Source: an uncultured Aquimarina sp.
GTDB lineage: Bacteria; Bacteroidota; Bacteroidia; Flavobacteriales; Flavobacteriaceae
NCBI GenBank assembly: GCA_947498595.1
Contig: CANMKX010000014.1
Span: 55,316-119,315, forward strand
Length of the DNA stretch: 64,000 bases
Reading direction: 5' to 3'
A model generated the notes under the pieces. The model made no database searches, was not told the origin of the DNA, and saw nothing but the letters and a program-made list of their open reading frames with translations. The first letter of the stretch is position 1. Each line of letters opens with the position of its first letter. Shown here piece after piece: positions 44,989 to 52,866 of the stretch. The translations under genes and the position numbers were made by a program.

Positions 44989-45075
44989 TTGTTTTTATTT
45001 AATCTAAATAAGTTCAGTGCAAAAGTATAACCTAGAATAGGTATAAAAATGACGTTTATAGGATAAAAAATGACG
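44989..45075 (-). promoter_or_regulatory. Siderophore operon promoter: iron box, -7 element and AraC-type half-sites
   Basis: On the reverse strand: TGACG half-sites start at 45071 and 45050 in plus coordinates (21 bp apart, within AATGACGT and GGATAAAAAATGACG), then the -7 element TACTTTTG (45020-45027), then an iron box (44989-45011; left arm TTGTTTT with two mismatches, right arm TAAATAA perfect). The nearer half-site is 22 bp from the -7 element. Order and spacings match the xusA promoter almost base for base. Confidence 0.7.
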
Positions 45076-45091
45076 TGGAGATAAAGTGTAT

Positions 45092-45130
45092 AAGGATCAT
45101 CTAATTACATTAACGAATAAGATGATCCTT
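45092..45130 (-). terminator. Terminator of the 109-residue gene
   Basis: AAGGATCATCT (45092-45102) pairs with AGATGATCCTT (45120-45130) around a 17-nt loop, 8 bp past the stop of the gene at 45139. The following U-run is weak. Confidence 0.65.
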
Positions 45131-45138
45131 GTTGTTTA

Positions 45139-45468
45139 TTATGCTGGAGTCATGTTAAAAGTAACAGATGGTCTCCCTGCTACCGGTTCATCACTAATAT
45201 TTGTAACTTGAATTCTACCTGTTGGGTTTAAAGGAGTAATCTGGACACTATAGTTTCCACCAGCTGGTATAGATTGAGGAACTAAATTTGTATCGTTACC
45301 ATTTAATACTTTTACAGAAGCAGGATAAGCAACATCGTTGTTTGATATTGAAATTTTATAGTTGTTACCTGGAATTCCTTCTAAATTTGAAAAATGATAA
45401 GGAGCAAGGGTTACATTATTAGTAGCAGTTAATTGTACTAGTTTTTCTGAAATAGTTTGATTACTCAT
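45139..45468 (-). CDS. Unknown 109-residue beta-rich protein
   Basis: I do not recognise this protein. It has no signal peptide, no Cys and no transmembrane segment. Strand-like stretches (YKISISNNDVAYPASVKVLNG; GGNYSVQITPLNP; GRIQVTNIS; RPSVTFNMTPA) suggest a small beta-sandwich resembling carbohydrate- or adhesin-type modules. It stands alone between the siderophore operon and the imelysin operon, on the same strand, with terminators on both sides. A partial iron-box right arm (TAAATAA, 45493-45499) lies upstream, but no clear -7 element. Codon use looks like that of its neighbours. Confidence 0.68.
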   Translation of the reverse strand: MSNQTISEKLVQLTATNNVTLAPYHFSNLEGIPGNNYKISISNNDVAYPASVKVLNGNDTNLVPQSIPAGGNYSVQITPLNPTGRIQVTNISDEPVAGRPSVTFNMTPA

Positions 45469-45619
45469 GATTTTTTATTTTAAAAGTTTACTTAAATAAA
45501 ATACTGACAGTTATAGTTGAGCGCTCTTAAACTAATAGTGTAGTATATTTTTGTTGATACTCTAAAATTACAATGAAGTATATTAAGAATATATTTCATG
45601 CTATTTCATGATATAAGAA

Positions 45620-45653
45620 AAACCAGTAGTATGTATAAAATCACTACTGGTTT
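45620..45653 (-). terminator. Terminator of the imelysin operon
   Basis: AAACCAGTAGT (45620-45630) pairs with ACTACTGGTTT (45643-45653); on the reverse strand the stem is followed by TTCTTATATC. It lies 41 bp past the stop at 45695. Confidence 0.82.
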
Positions 45654-45694
45654 CTAAATTAAAAAAAATATAAACGGGGATCTTTGTTTACTAA

Positions 45695-46774
45695 TTAGTC
45701 TCCATCATTATCTGTTGGAGTTACAATGATAGAAAGTGTACTTCCTACTTCATTATTTAATAATATAACCAATTCTTTAATGCGATTATATGCGTCAGAT
45801 ACTGCTGGTTTTTCAACATCTATAGCTAAATATAATGGTTGATTAATTGCAGAAAGAGCAGTGTATATTGATTCGAATTGATTTCTTACTTTAGTATTAA
45901 TTTCTTCATTACCAGTAATACCTTGTACATTGTTTGATAAACCAATACCATTAGTGTTAAAATAAATAGCTTCTATAGATTTAATGTTTTTTTCAATTAA
46001 ATCTAGTGATATTCCACTTCTGAATGCTTGTAATGTTTCTGGATTGGTTGCACTAGTATTTTCTAAACCAGCTGGTTTTCCTAGCTTGGCTTTTTTTATA
46101 GCTTCAGAAACATTATATAAACCATTAAATAACATATTTAAAGAACTTTGCAATCCAGTATCGGTATTATTAATAAAGGTAGTAGCATAATCTTCTCCAG
46201 AAACATTCCAAATAGAATGTAAACGATTGGCTTGATTTTTTAGATCAATACTTATTGCAGTTAAGTAATTCAATCTGTTTTGATCTGAGAAAGAATCTAA
46301 AACATTGGTATTTGTAGCGGAGATATCTCCAAATAATAAGTATTCAATTCCAGTAAGGCCTTTAGCTTTACTACTTATTTGATCAATTTCTATTGATGTA
46401 CCACTCGCAATTGCATTTTCGATAGCAATTGTAAAAGCAGGCCAATTAAATAATAATTGATGCATGAATAATTCTTTGGGACGACCAATATTAAAGCTAT
46501 AAATACCAGCATATTGCTGAGCAGCACTTTTCCACGAATTTTGAGCAAGATTTAGATTTACAGCTGTAGGAGTAGCTGTAAAAGTAGCAATGCTATTTTC
46601 CAATGTGCTGATCGAGGTTACAAAATTATTAACATTAGGTAATATTACATCTTGAGTAACATCAGTAAGCATGGCTTTGGTATCAAAAGAACTTGTATTA
46701 CTATCGTCGTTTTTACATGAAAAGAAAGAAAAGAAACATATAATGAAGATTACTAGAGGAAATTTTATTTTCAT
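45695..46774 (-). CDS. Imelysin-family (M75-like) lipoprotein, second copy
   Basis: A 359-residue lipoprotein (lipobox FSC, Cys20) with a helical imelysin body. The GxHxxE motif is GLTGIE (139-144), with Thr for His while Glu144 is kept. WPAFTIAIENAI and the ending TPTDNDGD match the imelysin at 15782-16897, so these two are close relatives. It is the last gene of the imelysin/di-haem/imelysin operon, 17 bp after the di-haem gene. Involvement in iron or haem uptake is inferred from family and context. Confidence 0.83.
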   Translation of the reverse strand: MKIKFPLVIFIICFFSFFSCKNDDSNTSSFDTKAMLTDVTQDVILPNVNNFVTSISTLENSIATFTATPTAVNLNLAQNSWKSAAQQYAGIYSFNIGRPKELFMHQLLFNWPAFTIAIENAIASGTSIEIDQISSKAKGLTGIEYLLFGDISATNTNVLDSFSDQNRLNYLTAISIDLKNQANRLHSIWNVSGEDYATTFINNTDTGLQSSLNMLFNGLYNVSEAIKKAKLGKPAGLENTSATNPETLQAFRSGISLDLIEKNIKSIEAIYFNTNGIGLSNNVQGITGNEEINTKVRNQFESIYTALSAINQPLYLAIDVEKPAVSDAYNRIKELVILLNNEVGSTLSIIVTPTDNDGD

Positions 46775-46791
46775 AATATTAGAAAGTGTAA

Positions 46792-48216
46792 TTATAAAGA
46801 ATTGATAAAGGCGATTAGCTGCTCTCTCTCTTCTTTGATGAGGTTTTTAAAATTGTTTTTACTCTGTTCTGCTTCTCCGCCATGCCATAAAATAGCTTCT
46901 TCGACTGATCTAGCGCGTCCATCATGTAATAAAAAGGTGTGATTATTTACTGTCTCAATCAAACCAATTCCCCAAAGTGGTTGCGTACGCCATTCATTAC
47001 CTGTCGCTTTAAATTCTGGGCGATTATCAGCTAGATCATCTCCCATATCATGAAGTAAGAAATCTGAATAGGGACTGAACTTTACTCCTTCAATAATAGG
47101 GGTTGTAGGAGAGCTACTTGCTACAAAATTAGTTTTATGACAAGCAATACATTGTAAGTCATTAAATAATTTTTTTCCTTTTAAAACATTTTCGTTCTTA
47201 AAGTTTCTACGAATAGGAACGGCTAAAGTACGTTGGTAAAATAATACTCTTTCTAATTGCAATGCTGTGACCTCAGGTTCTCCACCATTTGGAGCATTTA
47301 GACAATCAACTTGCCCGTCGGGGCAATTATTATTAGGAAATAAAGATGTTGTGAGCCCCATATCTCCATGAAAAGCACCAGCTACTTGTTGCTGTAAAGA
47401 TGGTTGGTTAGATTTCCATCCAAATTTTCCAATATTTAGTTGGCCAGCAATAACATCCCAAACATAATTAGCTTTACCAGAAATGCCATCATTGTTAGCA
47501 TCAAACTCGTCTGCATTTGCTAAAATTGAATCCTCAGAAAGTGCATCAATTAGACCTAAACCAATTGTTTGTTGGCCAATTCGAGGAGAAGTCATAACGC
47601 CTTGTAAAGAACCAAATTGCTCATTGTTAATTTGATATACAGGTTTGCGGAGTTGATAGGTTTCACCATCAGGATAAGTACCTTCAATGGTTTCAAAAGT
47701 AACCTCAACTTTGGCTTCAAAAGGAATCGAGCTATTTGCCATTTCTTGAATTTGCCCACCATAATTAGGTACTGGATTAGGACCTCCATGAGGATCTGTT
47801 CCAGGAACACTAATACGCATTAAAAAACCTACAGAGCCCATGATTGCAGAAGGAGTAATTGGACGACCTCTCCCATCTTTTGCATGACAACTAGCGCAAG
47901 CTCTGGCATTAAATGTGGGACCTAAACCATCTCTAGCTGTTGTTGAGGCTGGGGCAGATACCCATGCTTGATTAAATAAAGAGTTACCAATACCAAATAT
48001 AATTCTATCAGAATCGGATAGTGTAGGGAAGGAGTGACCAAATGCATTATTACTCTGAGAATTAATACTTAAATCACCAGCTAAAAACTCTTCACCTTCT
48101 TCATAAATAGATTGGTTTACAGGCGTCGTATCTGTATATTCATCTTCAGAACAACCACAAGAAAGAAAGATGAATATCGTACAAAAAGAGAAAACTAAAG
48201 GATGAATTCCTTTCAT
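46792..48216 (-). CDS. Di-haem oxidoreductase (DUF1111 family) lipoprotein
   Basis: A 474-residue exported c-type cytochrome (lipobox near FLSC, Cys20) with two haem-attachment motifs: CASCH (107-111) and CIACH (356-360). Other family stretches are GLGPTFNARACASCHAKDG, FGWKSNQPSLQQQVAGAFHGDMG and LWGIGLIE...FLLHDGRARSVEEAILWHGGEA. The family resembles di-haem peroxidases and is often annotated thiol oxidoreductase. The same pairing with imelysins occurs in the Fur-regulated icmP region of Pseudomonas aeruginosa. It lies between two imelysin genes, suggesting a redox step in periplasmic iron or haem handling. The substrate is unknown. Confidence 0.88.
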   Translation of the reverse strand: MKGIHPLVFSFCTIFIFLSCGCSEDEYTDTTPVNQSIYEEGEEFLAGDLSINSQSNNAFGHSFPTLSDSDRIIFGIGNSLFNQAWVSAPASTTARDGLGPTFNARACASCHAKDGRGRPITPSAIMGSVGFLMRISVPGTDPHGGPNPVPNYGGQIQEMANSSIPFEAKVEVTFETIEGTYPDGETYQLRKPVYQINNEQFGSLQGVMTSPRIGQQTIGLGLIDALSEDSILANADEFDANNDGISGKANYVWDVIAGQLNIGKFGWKSNQPSLQQQVAGAFHGDMGLTTSLFPNNNCPDGQVDCLNAPNGGEPEVTALQLERVLFYQRTLAVPIRRNFKNENVLKGKKLFNDLQCIACHKTNFVASSSPTTPIIEGVKFSPYSDFLLHDMGDDLADNRPEFKATGNEWRTQPLWGIGLIETVNNHTFLLHDGRARSVEEAILWHGGEAEQSKNNFKNLIKEEREQLIAFINSL

Positions 48217-48253
48217 AATTTGAACTTATTTAAGAATATGCTTAAAAACAGAA

Positions 48254-48277
48254 AAGCCCAAGTATAAACTTGGGTTC
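48254..48277 (-). terminator. Hairpin inside the imelysin operon (attenuator candidate)
   Basis: AAGCCCAAGT (48254-48263) pairs with ACTTGGGTTC (48268-48277) with one wobble pair, and a TTTTCTGTTTTT tract follows on the reverse strand. It lies between the first imelysin and the di-haem gene, so downstream expression may be reduced. Confidence 0.6.
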
Positions 48278-48323
48278 TTTTCTTTAAAAAGTATGATATA
48301 AATACACGAATTTTTCCAACGAA

Positions 48324-49514
48324 CTATAATTCAATGTTTATACTAGAAGCAGCAGCACTGATTTCTGCAGCTTGAGTTTGTAATGCTCCTACGGCTTCCA
48401 AAATAACTCCTGGACTAGAGATTGTTTCTTGACCAATAAGAATATCAAATTTACTGTCAGAATTTACAATTACATTAACTTTTGCCGTAGCATTATCAGC
48501 AGCTACTTTTAGTTTTTCGGCTTGTATTGGGTCAGTAAGATTTACTAAATCATAAAATGAAGCTCCAGTAATATTTCCATAACGACCAAAGATTACATTG
48601 TTAACTCCCAATGCATTTCCATTAATATCTCTGTGTGTATTATCTGAAAAACATGAATGCTCGTCTTCCTGAGATTGTTCTACAGCAACAGACATTCTTT
48701 CAACAGCTAATTCATTACCACTAATAAAAAAGGCACCATTAATTATATTTTTTAAAGCAGTATCTTCTGGTAAAGCTAAAAAAGTAGTTCTATAAGTACC
48801 ACCTTCTACCCATGTATCAACTAATGCTTTTAAATCCTTAACCAAAATATCTGTTACTACTTTTAAATACGTAGCTCTTCGATCTTGATTTTGATTAGTT
48901 CCAATAGCACCTGTAACATAATCTGTATATGGTCTTTGACCAGCTAAACCATTTGATGGATCTGCAAAATCTTGTCCCCATAATAAAAATTCAATAGCGT
49001 GGTATCCAGTACTAATGTTTTTTTCAGGAACTCCAGTTCCACCTTCATTAGCTCCAATTAATGTAGCTTCGTCAATGGTAATGCTAGTATCATTAATAAT
49101 ACCGTTAGAAGTAACACCACCACTACCATCTCTTACATAATCAATATAGTTTTCATCTAGCGGCCAAGCATTAATTTGCCCTTCTGTACCACCATCAGGA
49201 GTATCAATAGGACCGTTAGTTTCTCTGTATACTTCAGTTTGACCGTACGGCTCACGAGCAGTTAACCATGCATTTTTTGCGCTTGTAAAGTTTGCTTCTG
49301 TAGGAGTATCGGTAAATGTATTGATTGCTGTTTGTAACTCTACAGCTCTATCATACGAATCTTTGTATGATTGATAAACGATATTTGTATAGTTTTGAAT
49401 AACTGCAGCTTTTGTTGCTGGAGGAGTAATAGGCGTATTATTATCGTCACTGCTGCAATTTGTAAACATCAATAAAGCAGATGCTGATAGAGAAAGTAAT
49501 GCTTTAATTTTCAT
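48324..49514 (-). CDS. Imelysin (M75) lipoprotein, canonical motif
   Basis: A 396-residue lipoprotein (lipobox TNC, Cys20). The GxHxxE motif is intact as GYHAIE (170-175) within ISTGYHAIEFLLWGQDF, as in canonical imelysins and EfeO/IrpA-type proteins. The region RPYTDYVTG followed by DRRATYLK is also typical. It is the first gene of its operon with two iron boxes upstream. By family it is probably a periplasmic or outer-surface iron or haem-binding component; protease activity, suggested by the M75 name, is doubtful. Confidence 0.9.
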   Translation of the reverse strand: MKIKALLSLSASALLMFTNCSSDDNNTPITPPATKAAVIQNYTNIVYQSYKDSYDRAVELQTAINTFTDTPTEANFTSAKNAWLTAREPYGQTEVYRETNGPIDTPDGGTEGQINAWPLDENYIDYVRDGSGGVTSNGIINDTSITIDEATLIGANEGGTGVPEKNISTGYHAIEFLLWGQDFADPSNGLAGQRPYTDYVTGAIGTNQNQDRRATYLKVVTDILVKDLKALVDTWVEGGTYRTTFLALPEDTALKNIINGAFFISGNELAVERMSVAVEQSQEDEHSCFSDNTHRDINGNALGVNNVIFGRYGNITGASFYDLVNLTDPIQAEKLKVAADNATAKVNVIVNSDSKFDILIGQETISSPGVILEAVGALQTQAAEISAAASSINIEL

Positions 49515-49521
49515 TTATATT

Positions 49522-49557
49522 TAATTTAGACTCATTTAAAATAATGACACAAATGTA
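49522..49557 (-). promoter_or_regulatory. Promoter of the imelysin operon with iron box
   Basis: Arms TAATTTA and AAAATAA (one mismatch each) around GACTCATTT at 49522-49544, with the reverse-strand -7 element TACATTTG at 49550-49557. The start codon is at 49514. Confidence 0.62.
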
Positions 49558-49583
49558 TTGTTTCTCATGTACTCACACAAATT

Positions 49584-49606
49584 TAATTTAGATTTAATTT
49601 AAATAA
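49584..49606 (-). promoter_or_regulatory. Second, upstream iron box of the imelysin operon
   Basis: Arms TAATTTA (one mismatch) and TAAATAA (perfect) around GATTTAATT, 40 bp upstream of the first box. Paired boxes also precede the operons at 14463 and 59340. Confidence 0.62.
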
Positions 49607-49611
49607 AAAGA

Positions 49612-49636
49612 GACTTGCTCTTTTACAGAACAAGTC
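49612..49636 (-). terminator. Terminator of hmuR-hmuY
   Basis: GACTTGCTC (49612-49620) pairs with GAACAAGTC (49628-49636) with one wobble; the reverse-strand transcript continues UCUUUUUAUUU. A second, longer inverted repeat (49647-49658 with 49678-49690) lies 11 bp further upstream. The rest of 49515-49801 holds no gene. Confidence 0.7.
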
Positions 49637-49801
49637 CTTTCTCTGAGAGATAATAGATCAAAAAAACTCCTATAAAAATCTATTATTCTCAGACGCAAGA
49701 TACGGTCGTAATAACTTTCAATGCTGTTTGATGGTAGCTTACGTTATTGATGAAATAGAATAAAAAAAATAGAATTATGAATAGTATGATTTTTACAAAT
49801 C

Positions 49802-50434
49802 CTAAAAATTACGATCTCCTACATTAGGATTATAAGTATAATTAAAAGTGAAAAATCTTGAATCTGTTCCATCAGGATTTGTTGGAGCATCTTTGTAATA
49901 ACTTAAAATTTCTACTTTGGCATAATTTCCGTTTGATGTTTTAAATACGATTACTTTTCCTGCAATAGGTAAAATTAAATGATTAGGAGGTCCTGTATAT
50001 GTATACCAACCATTACCACTACCTGTTGGAATCGAAAATCCAGTTGTACTATCTTGTGTGTATCCTGTTTCTGGAGCAGAAGTTATACTAGCAAAGGTAC
50101 CGTCAACAATAATAGCTTCTGTAGTTCCTGTACGTGCTGGTTCATCTGTAGTACCTGTAACTTGTCCACCATTAATAGCAATTGTACTACCTCTAAAAGC
50201 AATATCCCAATCGTTACTGTCGTTGGCTACTACTGCACCAGTAGAGAAACTAAATTTAGTAAAATCACCACTTGCTGGCTGTCCACCACCACCTTGTTGT
50301 GGAGCAGGGATATTTTCGGCTCTTGATGTAACTACAGGAGAAGTTATAGTTCCGGCATCATCATCATTACTACAAGATGTAAAACTTATTGCTATGAATA
50401 ATAAAGTTAAAAAATTAAAATGAATAGTTTTCAT
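49802..50434 (-). CDS. hmuY: HmuY-family haem-binding lipoprotein
   Basis: A 210-residue lipoprotein (lipobox TSC, Cys21, then SNDDD). The HmuY fold markers are FTKFSFSTGAVVANDSNDWDIAFRG and the following TIAINGGQVTGT, then GNGWYTYTGPPNHLILPIAGKVIVFKT and YAKVEILSYY. HmuY-type proteins capture haem at the surface and pass it to the receptor HmuR. The gene lies 27 bp after hmuR. A Gly-Gln-rich stretch (QQGGGGQPASG, about 47-57) before the domain is probably a flexible linker. The axial haem ligands could not be assigned by eye. Confidence 0.88.
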   Translation of the reverse strand: MKTIHFNFLTLLFIAISFTSCSNDDDAGTITSPVVTSRAENIPAPQQGGGGQPASGDFTKFSFSTGAVVANDSNDWDIAFRGSTIAINGGQVTGTTDEPARTGTTEAIIVDGTFASITSAPETGYTQDSTTGFSIPTGSGNGWYTYTGPPNHLILPIAGKVIVFKTSNGNYAKVEILSYYKDAPTNPDGTDSRFFTFNYTYNPNVGDRNF

Positions 50435-50461
50435 TGTATTGAAATTTGAAAATTGAGGTTA

Positions 50462-52555
50462 TTAAAATTGTATACGGAGTTTACCGTAAAATAGTTGTCC
50501 AGAAATATTGCTAATGTTTTGTGGATCTGTGAAATCAAAAACATTATCTATTCCTAAACCTAATTCGTAATGTTTGTATAAGGTTTTATTGATTGCCCAA
50601 TCGGTAATAAAGTATCCATCAACAAATGGATCATACGTATCTAGATATCCATTTCCATTACTATCAGATAATCCATATTTACTGCGATATGTTGTACGTA
50701 TATTGGTGTTCAATCCCCATTTCTGGAAATCATAATATATTTTTAAATTGGCCATATGTTTGGATCGATTAAATAAACCGAAATAGTCACTTTTTTGTAA
50801 TTGAACAGTAACTAACGTATTAGGATCTCTTGCAAAAGCATTTATTCCGTTTTCTAAATCATTTACTACTTCTTTATCTTTTGCAATTAAATATTGATAC
50901 CCTCCACTTACTTTTAAAGCTGTAAATGGTTTCCAATTAAAATTAAATTCAGCTCCTTGTGTATATACTTTATTAACATTGTAATAACTAAAAACGTTTT
51001 GCCCATTTGTTTTGCTAGCAATGACTCTAGTGTCAATAAGATCACTAATGTTATTCCTGAAAAGGTTCGCTTCTAATTTTAAATTACTTACTGGCGTATA
51101 TTGAAAACCAACATTGAAACTAACAGAACTTTCAGGTTTTAATTCATCATTAAAATTTGAAATAGGAACAAGTATGGTATTAATTTGCCCTTGTTGTTGC
51201 AATTCAGGAATTCTTGTCTGTACAGCATTGTAACCTAATACAGTATATCCTACTGTAGAGTTCGTGAAATCAAAATATAATTGCCTGAAATCAGGAGCCT
51301 TGTATCCATATCCTACTGATCCTTTGATAGCAATTTTATGTGTTATATTATATCGTAGAGCTAGTTTTGGGCTAAATTGCGATTGATATTCACTATGATT
51401 ATCAAATCGAGCTCCTACAATTACATTTAAATCTTCAAAATAATTACCATCATACTGCGCATATACATATTGAGAATCAAATGTTGGATTTGTTGAAAAG
51501 AAACTACGATCTAATGTTTCGTGATTCCATCCAATTCCTCCAGTAAATTGATGATTATCGTTGAGAGTGTATGTGGCTCTTGCTTCTGGACGTATTAAAA
51601 GTTGGTTGAAAAAACTACTGTCGAAAGACGAACCATCAGGAGTATTCAAAAATTCGTCAGCTTTATACCTCGTAGCATATAATTCTAAATAAGTGTCCCA
51701 TTTTGAATTGAATTGATGATTGATTTTTAAATGTGAATTCCATTCTCTTAATTTACTATCTCCAGTTAATAGTTCGTCGTTTGAAATAGCAACGTTATCT
51801 TGATCTTGAAGATAATATCTAAATGATAATGAGGCGTTCGTTTTTGAATTAAACTTATATGAAATCTTAGGATTGAAGGTATAATTCTCAAAAGGTTCAA
51901 CTGTCTTGGTACCACCTTCTATTAAATCAAAACCTTCGCTACTATATCTATTGATATGTGTGCTAATTGCTAATTTATTTTTTTTATAAGTAAGACCTAG
52001 GCTTGTATCGTGTGTATCAAATGTTCCAGTTCGGTGATTTAAATGCCCATTAAAACCGTTTTTTGGTGTTTCGGTAATGATATTAATCACGCCTCCTAAA
52101 GCTTCAGAACCATATAAACTAGAAGATGCACCTTTTACGATTTCAATCTGTTTAATATTGCCTACTGTTACTCTACTTAGATCTAATGTTCCTGCTGATC
52201 TACCAACTAGTGGTACTCCATCAATTAGGATTAAAGTATATTGAGAATCTAACCCTTGTAATTGTACTCCCTCACCGCCACCAAAATCTGAAATGGTAAT
52301 AATCCCTGTTTGTTCGTTTAAGATATCACTTAAACGCACAGTATTAGTATTAGAAATTTCTTTTTTACTGATAATCTGTGCAGGTAATGGTAATGAAGAT
52401 AATTGCCTTTTTGTACGTGTTGCACTTATAATTACTTCTTCTAACTCATTTGTTTTTGTAGAGTCATTAACTTCTTTTTTTATTTCCTGCGAAAAAGTGA
52501 AAGAAGCTAAAAAAAGTATAAGTAATAGGATTGTATGTTTTTTGTTTAGAATCAT
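50462..52555 (-). CDS. hmuR: HmuR-type TonB-dependent haem receptor
   Basis: A 697-residue receptor from ATG 52555; the longer frame begins with a TTG at 52579 that lies within the -7 element and cannot be used. Signal peptide (1-23, ending FSQ), TonB box EEVIISATRTKRQ, plug with VQLQGLDSQYTLILIDGVPL and KQIEIVKGASSSLYGSEALGGVINII, barrel ending GKLRIQF. YKAPDFRQLYF and ELKPESS occupy the places of the YRAP and NPDL motifs of haem receptors. There is no carboxypeptidase-D-like extension, unlike the other receptors here. It forms an operon with hmuY. Confidence 0.9.
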   Translation of the reverse strand: MILNKKHTILLLILFLASFTFSQEIKKEVNDSTKTNELEEVIISATRTKRQLSSLPLPAQIISKKEISNTNTVRLSDILNEQTGIITISDFGGGEGVQLQGLDSQYTLILIDGVPLVGRSAGTLDLSRVTVGNIKQIEIVKGASSSLYGSEALGGVINIITETPKNGFNGHLNHRTGTFDTHDTSLGLTYKKNKLAISTHINRYSSEGFDLIEGGTKTVEPFENYTFNPKISYKFNSKTNASLSFRYYLQDQDNVAISNDELLTGDSKLREWNSHLKINHQFNSKWDTYLELYATRYKADEFLNTPDGSSFDSSFFNQLLIRPEARATYTLNDNHQFTGGIGWNHETLDRSFFSTNPTFDSQYVYAQYDGNYFEDLNVIVGARFDNHSEYQSQFSPKLALRYNITHKIAIKGSVGYGYKAPDFRQLYFDFTNSTVGYTVLGYNAVQTRIPELQQQGQINTILVPISNFNDELKPESSVSFNVGFQYTPVSNLKLEANLFRNNISDLIDTRVIASKTNGQNVFSYYNVNKVYTQGAEFNFNWKPFTALKVSGGYQYLIAKDKEVVNDLENGINAFARDPNTLVTVQLQKSDYFGLFNRSKHMANLKIYYDFQKWGLNTNIRTTYRSKYGLSDSNGNGYLDTYDPFVDGYFITDWAINKTLYKHYELGLGIDNVFDFTDPQNISNISGQLFYGKLRIQF

Positions 52556-52576
52556 TCTTAATAATCGAATTGAATG

Positions 52577-52617
52577 CAAATATATTATTTATTTTTATTT
52601 AGACTTATTTTAAATAA
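52577..52617 (-). promoter_or_regulatory. hmuR promoter with perfect iron box
   Basis: The -7 element TATATTTG lies at 52577-52584 (reverse strand) and a box with perfect arms TTATTTA and TAAATAA around GACTTATTT at 52595-52617, upstream of it. This promoter position also shows that the true hmuR start is the ATG at 52555. Confidence 0.75.
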
Positions 52618-52722
52618 AAGAATTTTAAAAATTAACATTTGTTGGTTTTCAATGAATTAAAATAAGTTCAATAAAGAGTAGGGATAGGCTTTGACAACCT
52701 TTTAGTGTCATTAAAAAGTTGA

Positions 52723-52792
52723 AAAAAACATCTGATTAAGAATAGTTATACCAATGATTTTGATGTTTATTTGGCATTAATCAGATGTTTTT
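52723..52792. terminator. Terminator after hmuS (long-loop hairpin)
   Basis: A 16-bp stem (arms within 52723-52739 and 52777-52792, core AACATCTGATTAA) with a 37-nt loop and A/T-runs on both flanks, 75 bp past the hmuS stop. The 311-bp gap between hmuR and hmuS otherwise holds only the hmuR promoter and a TGACA...TGTCA inverted repeat at about 52692-52710. Confidence 0.75.
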
Positions 52793-52866
52793 ATACAGAT
52801 AACTGCTTTAAATGAAAATGAGATCGATTAAGTGTTATTCATGATGATTATGATAGTTATATAAGA

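Noticed and set aside
45477..45499. A further iron box before the 109-residue gene
   Set aside because: The right arm TAAATAA is perfect, but the left arm (ATTTTAA) matches poorly at the fixed 9-bp spacing and no TAnnTTTG element is beside it.
47592..47823. Frames on both strands inside the di-haem gene
   Set aside because: The real frame carries two haem motifs and full-length similarity; these short frames are by-products of AT-rich codon use.
49979..50423. Two overlapping + strand frames opposite hmuY
   Set aside because: Both are shadows of a lipoprotein with clear signal peptide and HmuY markers; their translations are low-complexity Cys/Ser/Thr-rich.
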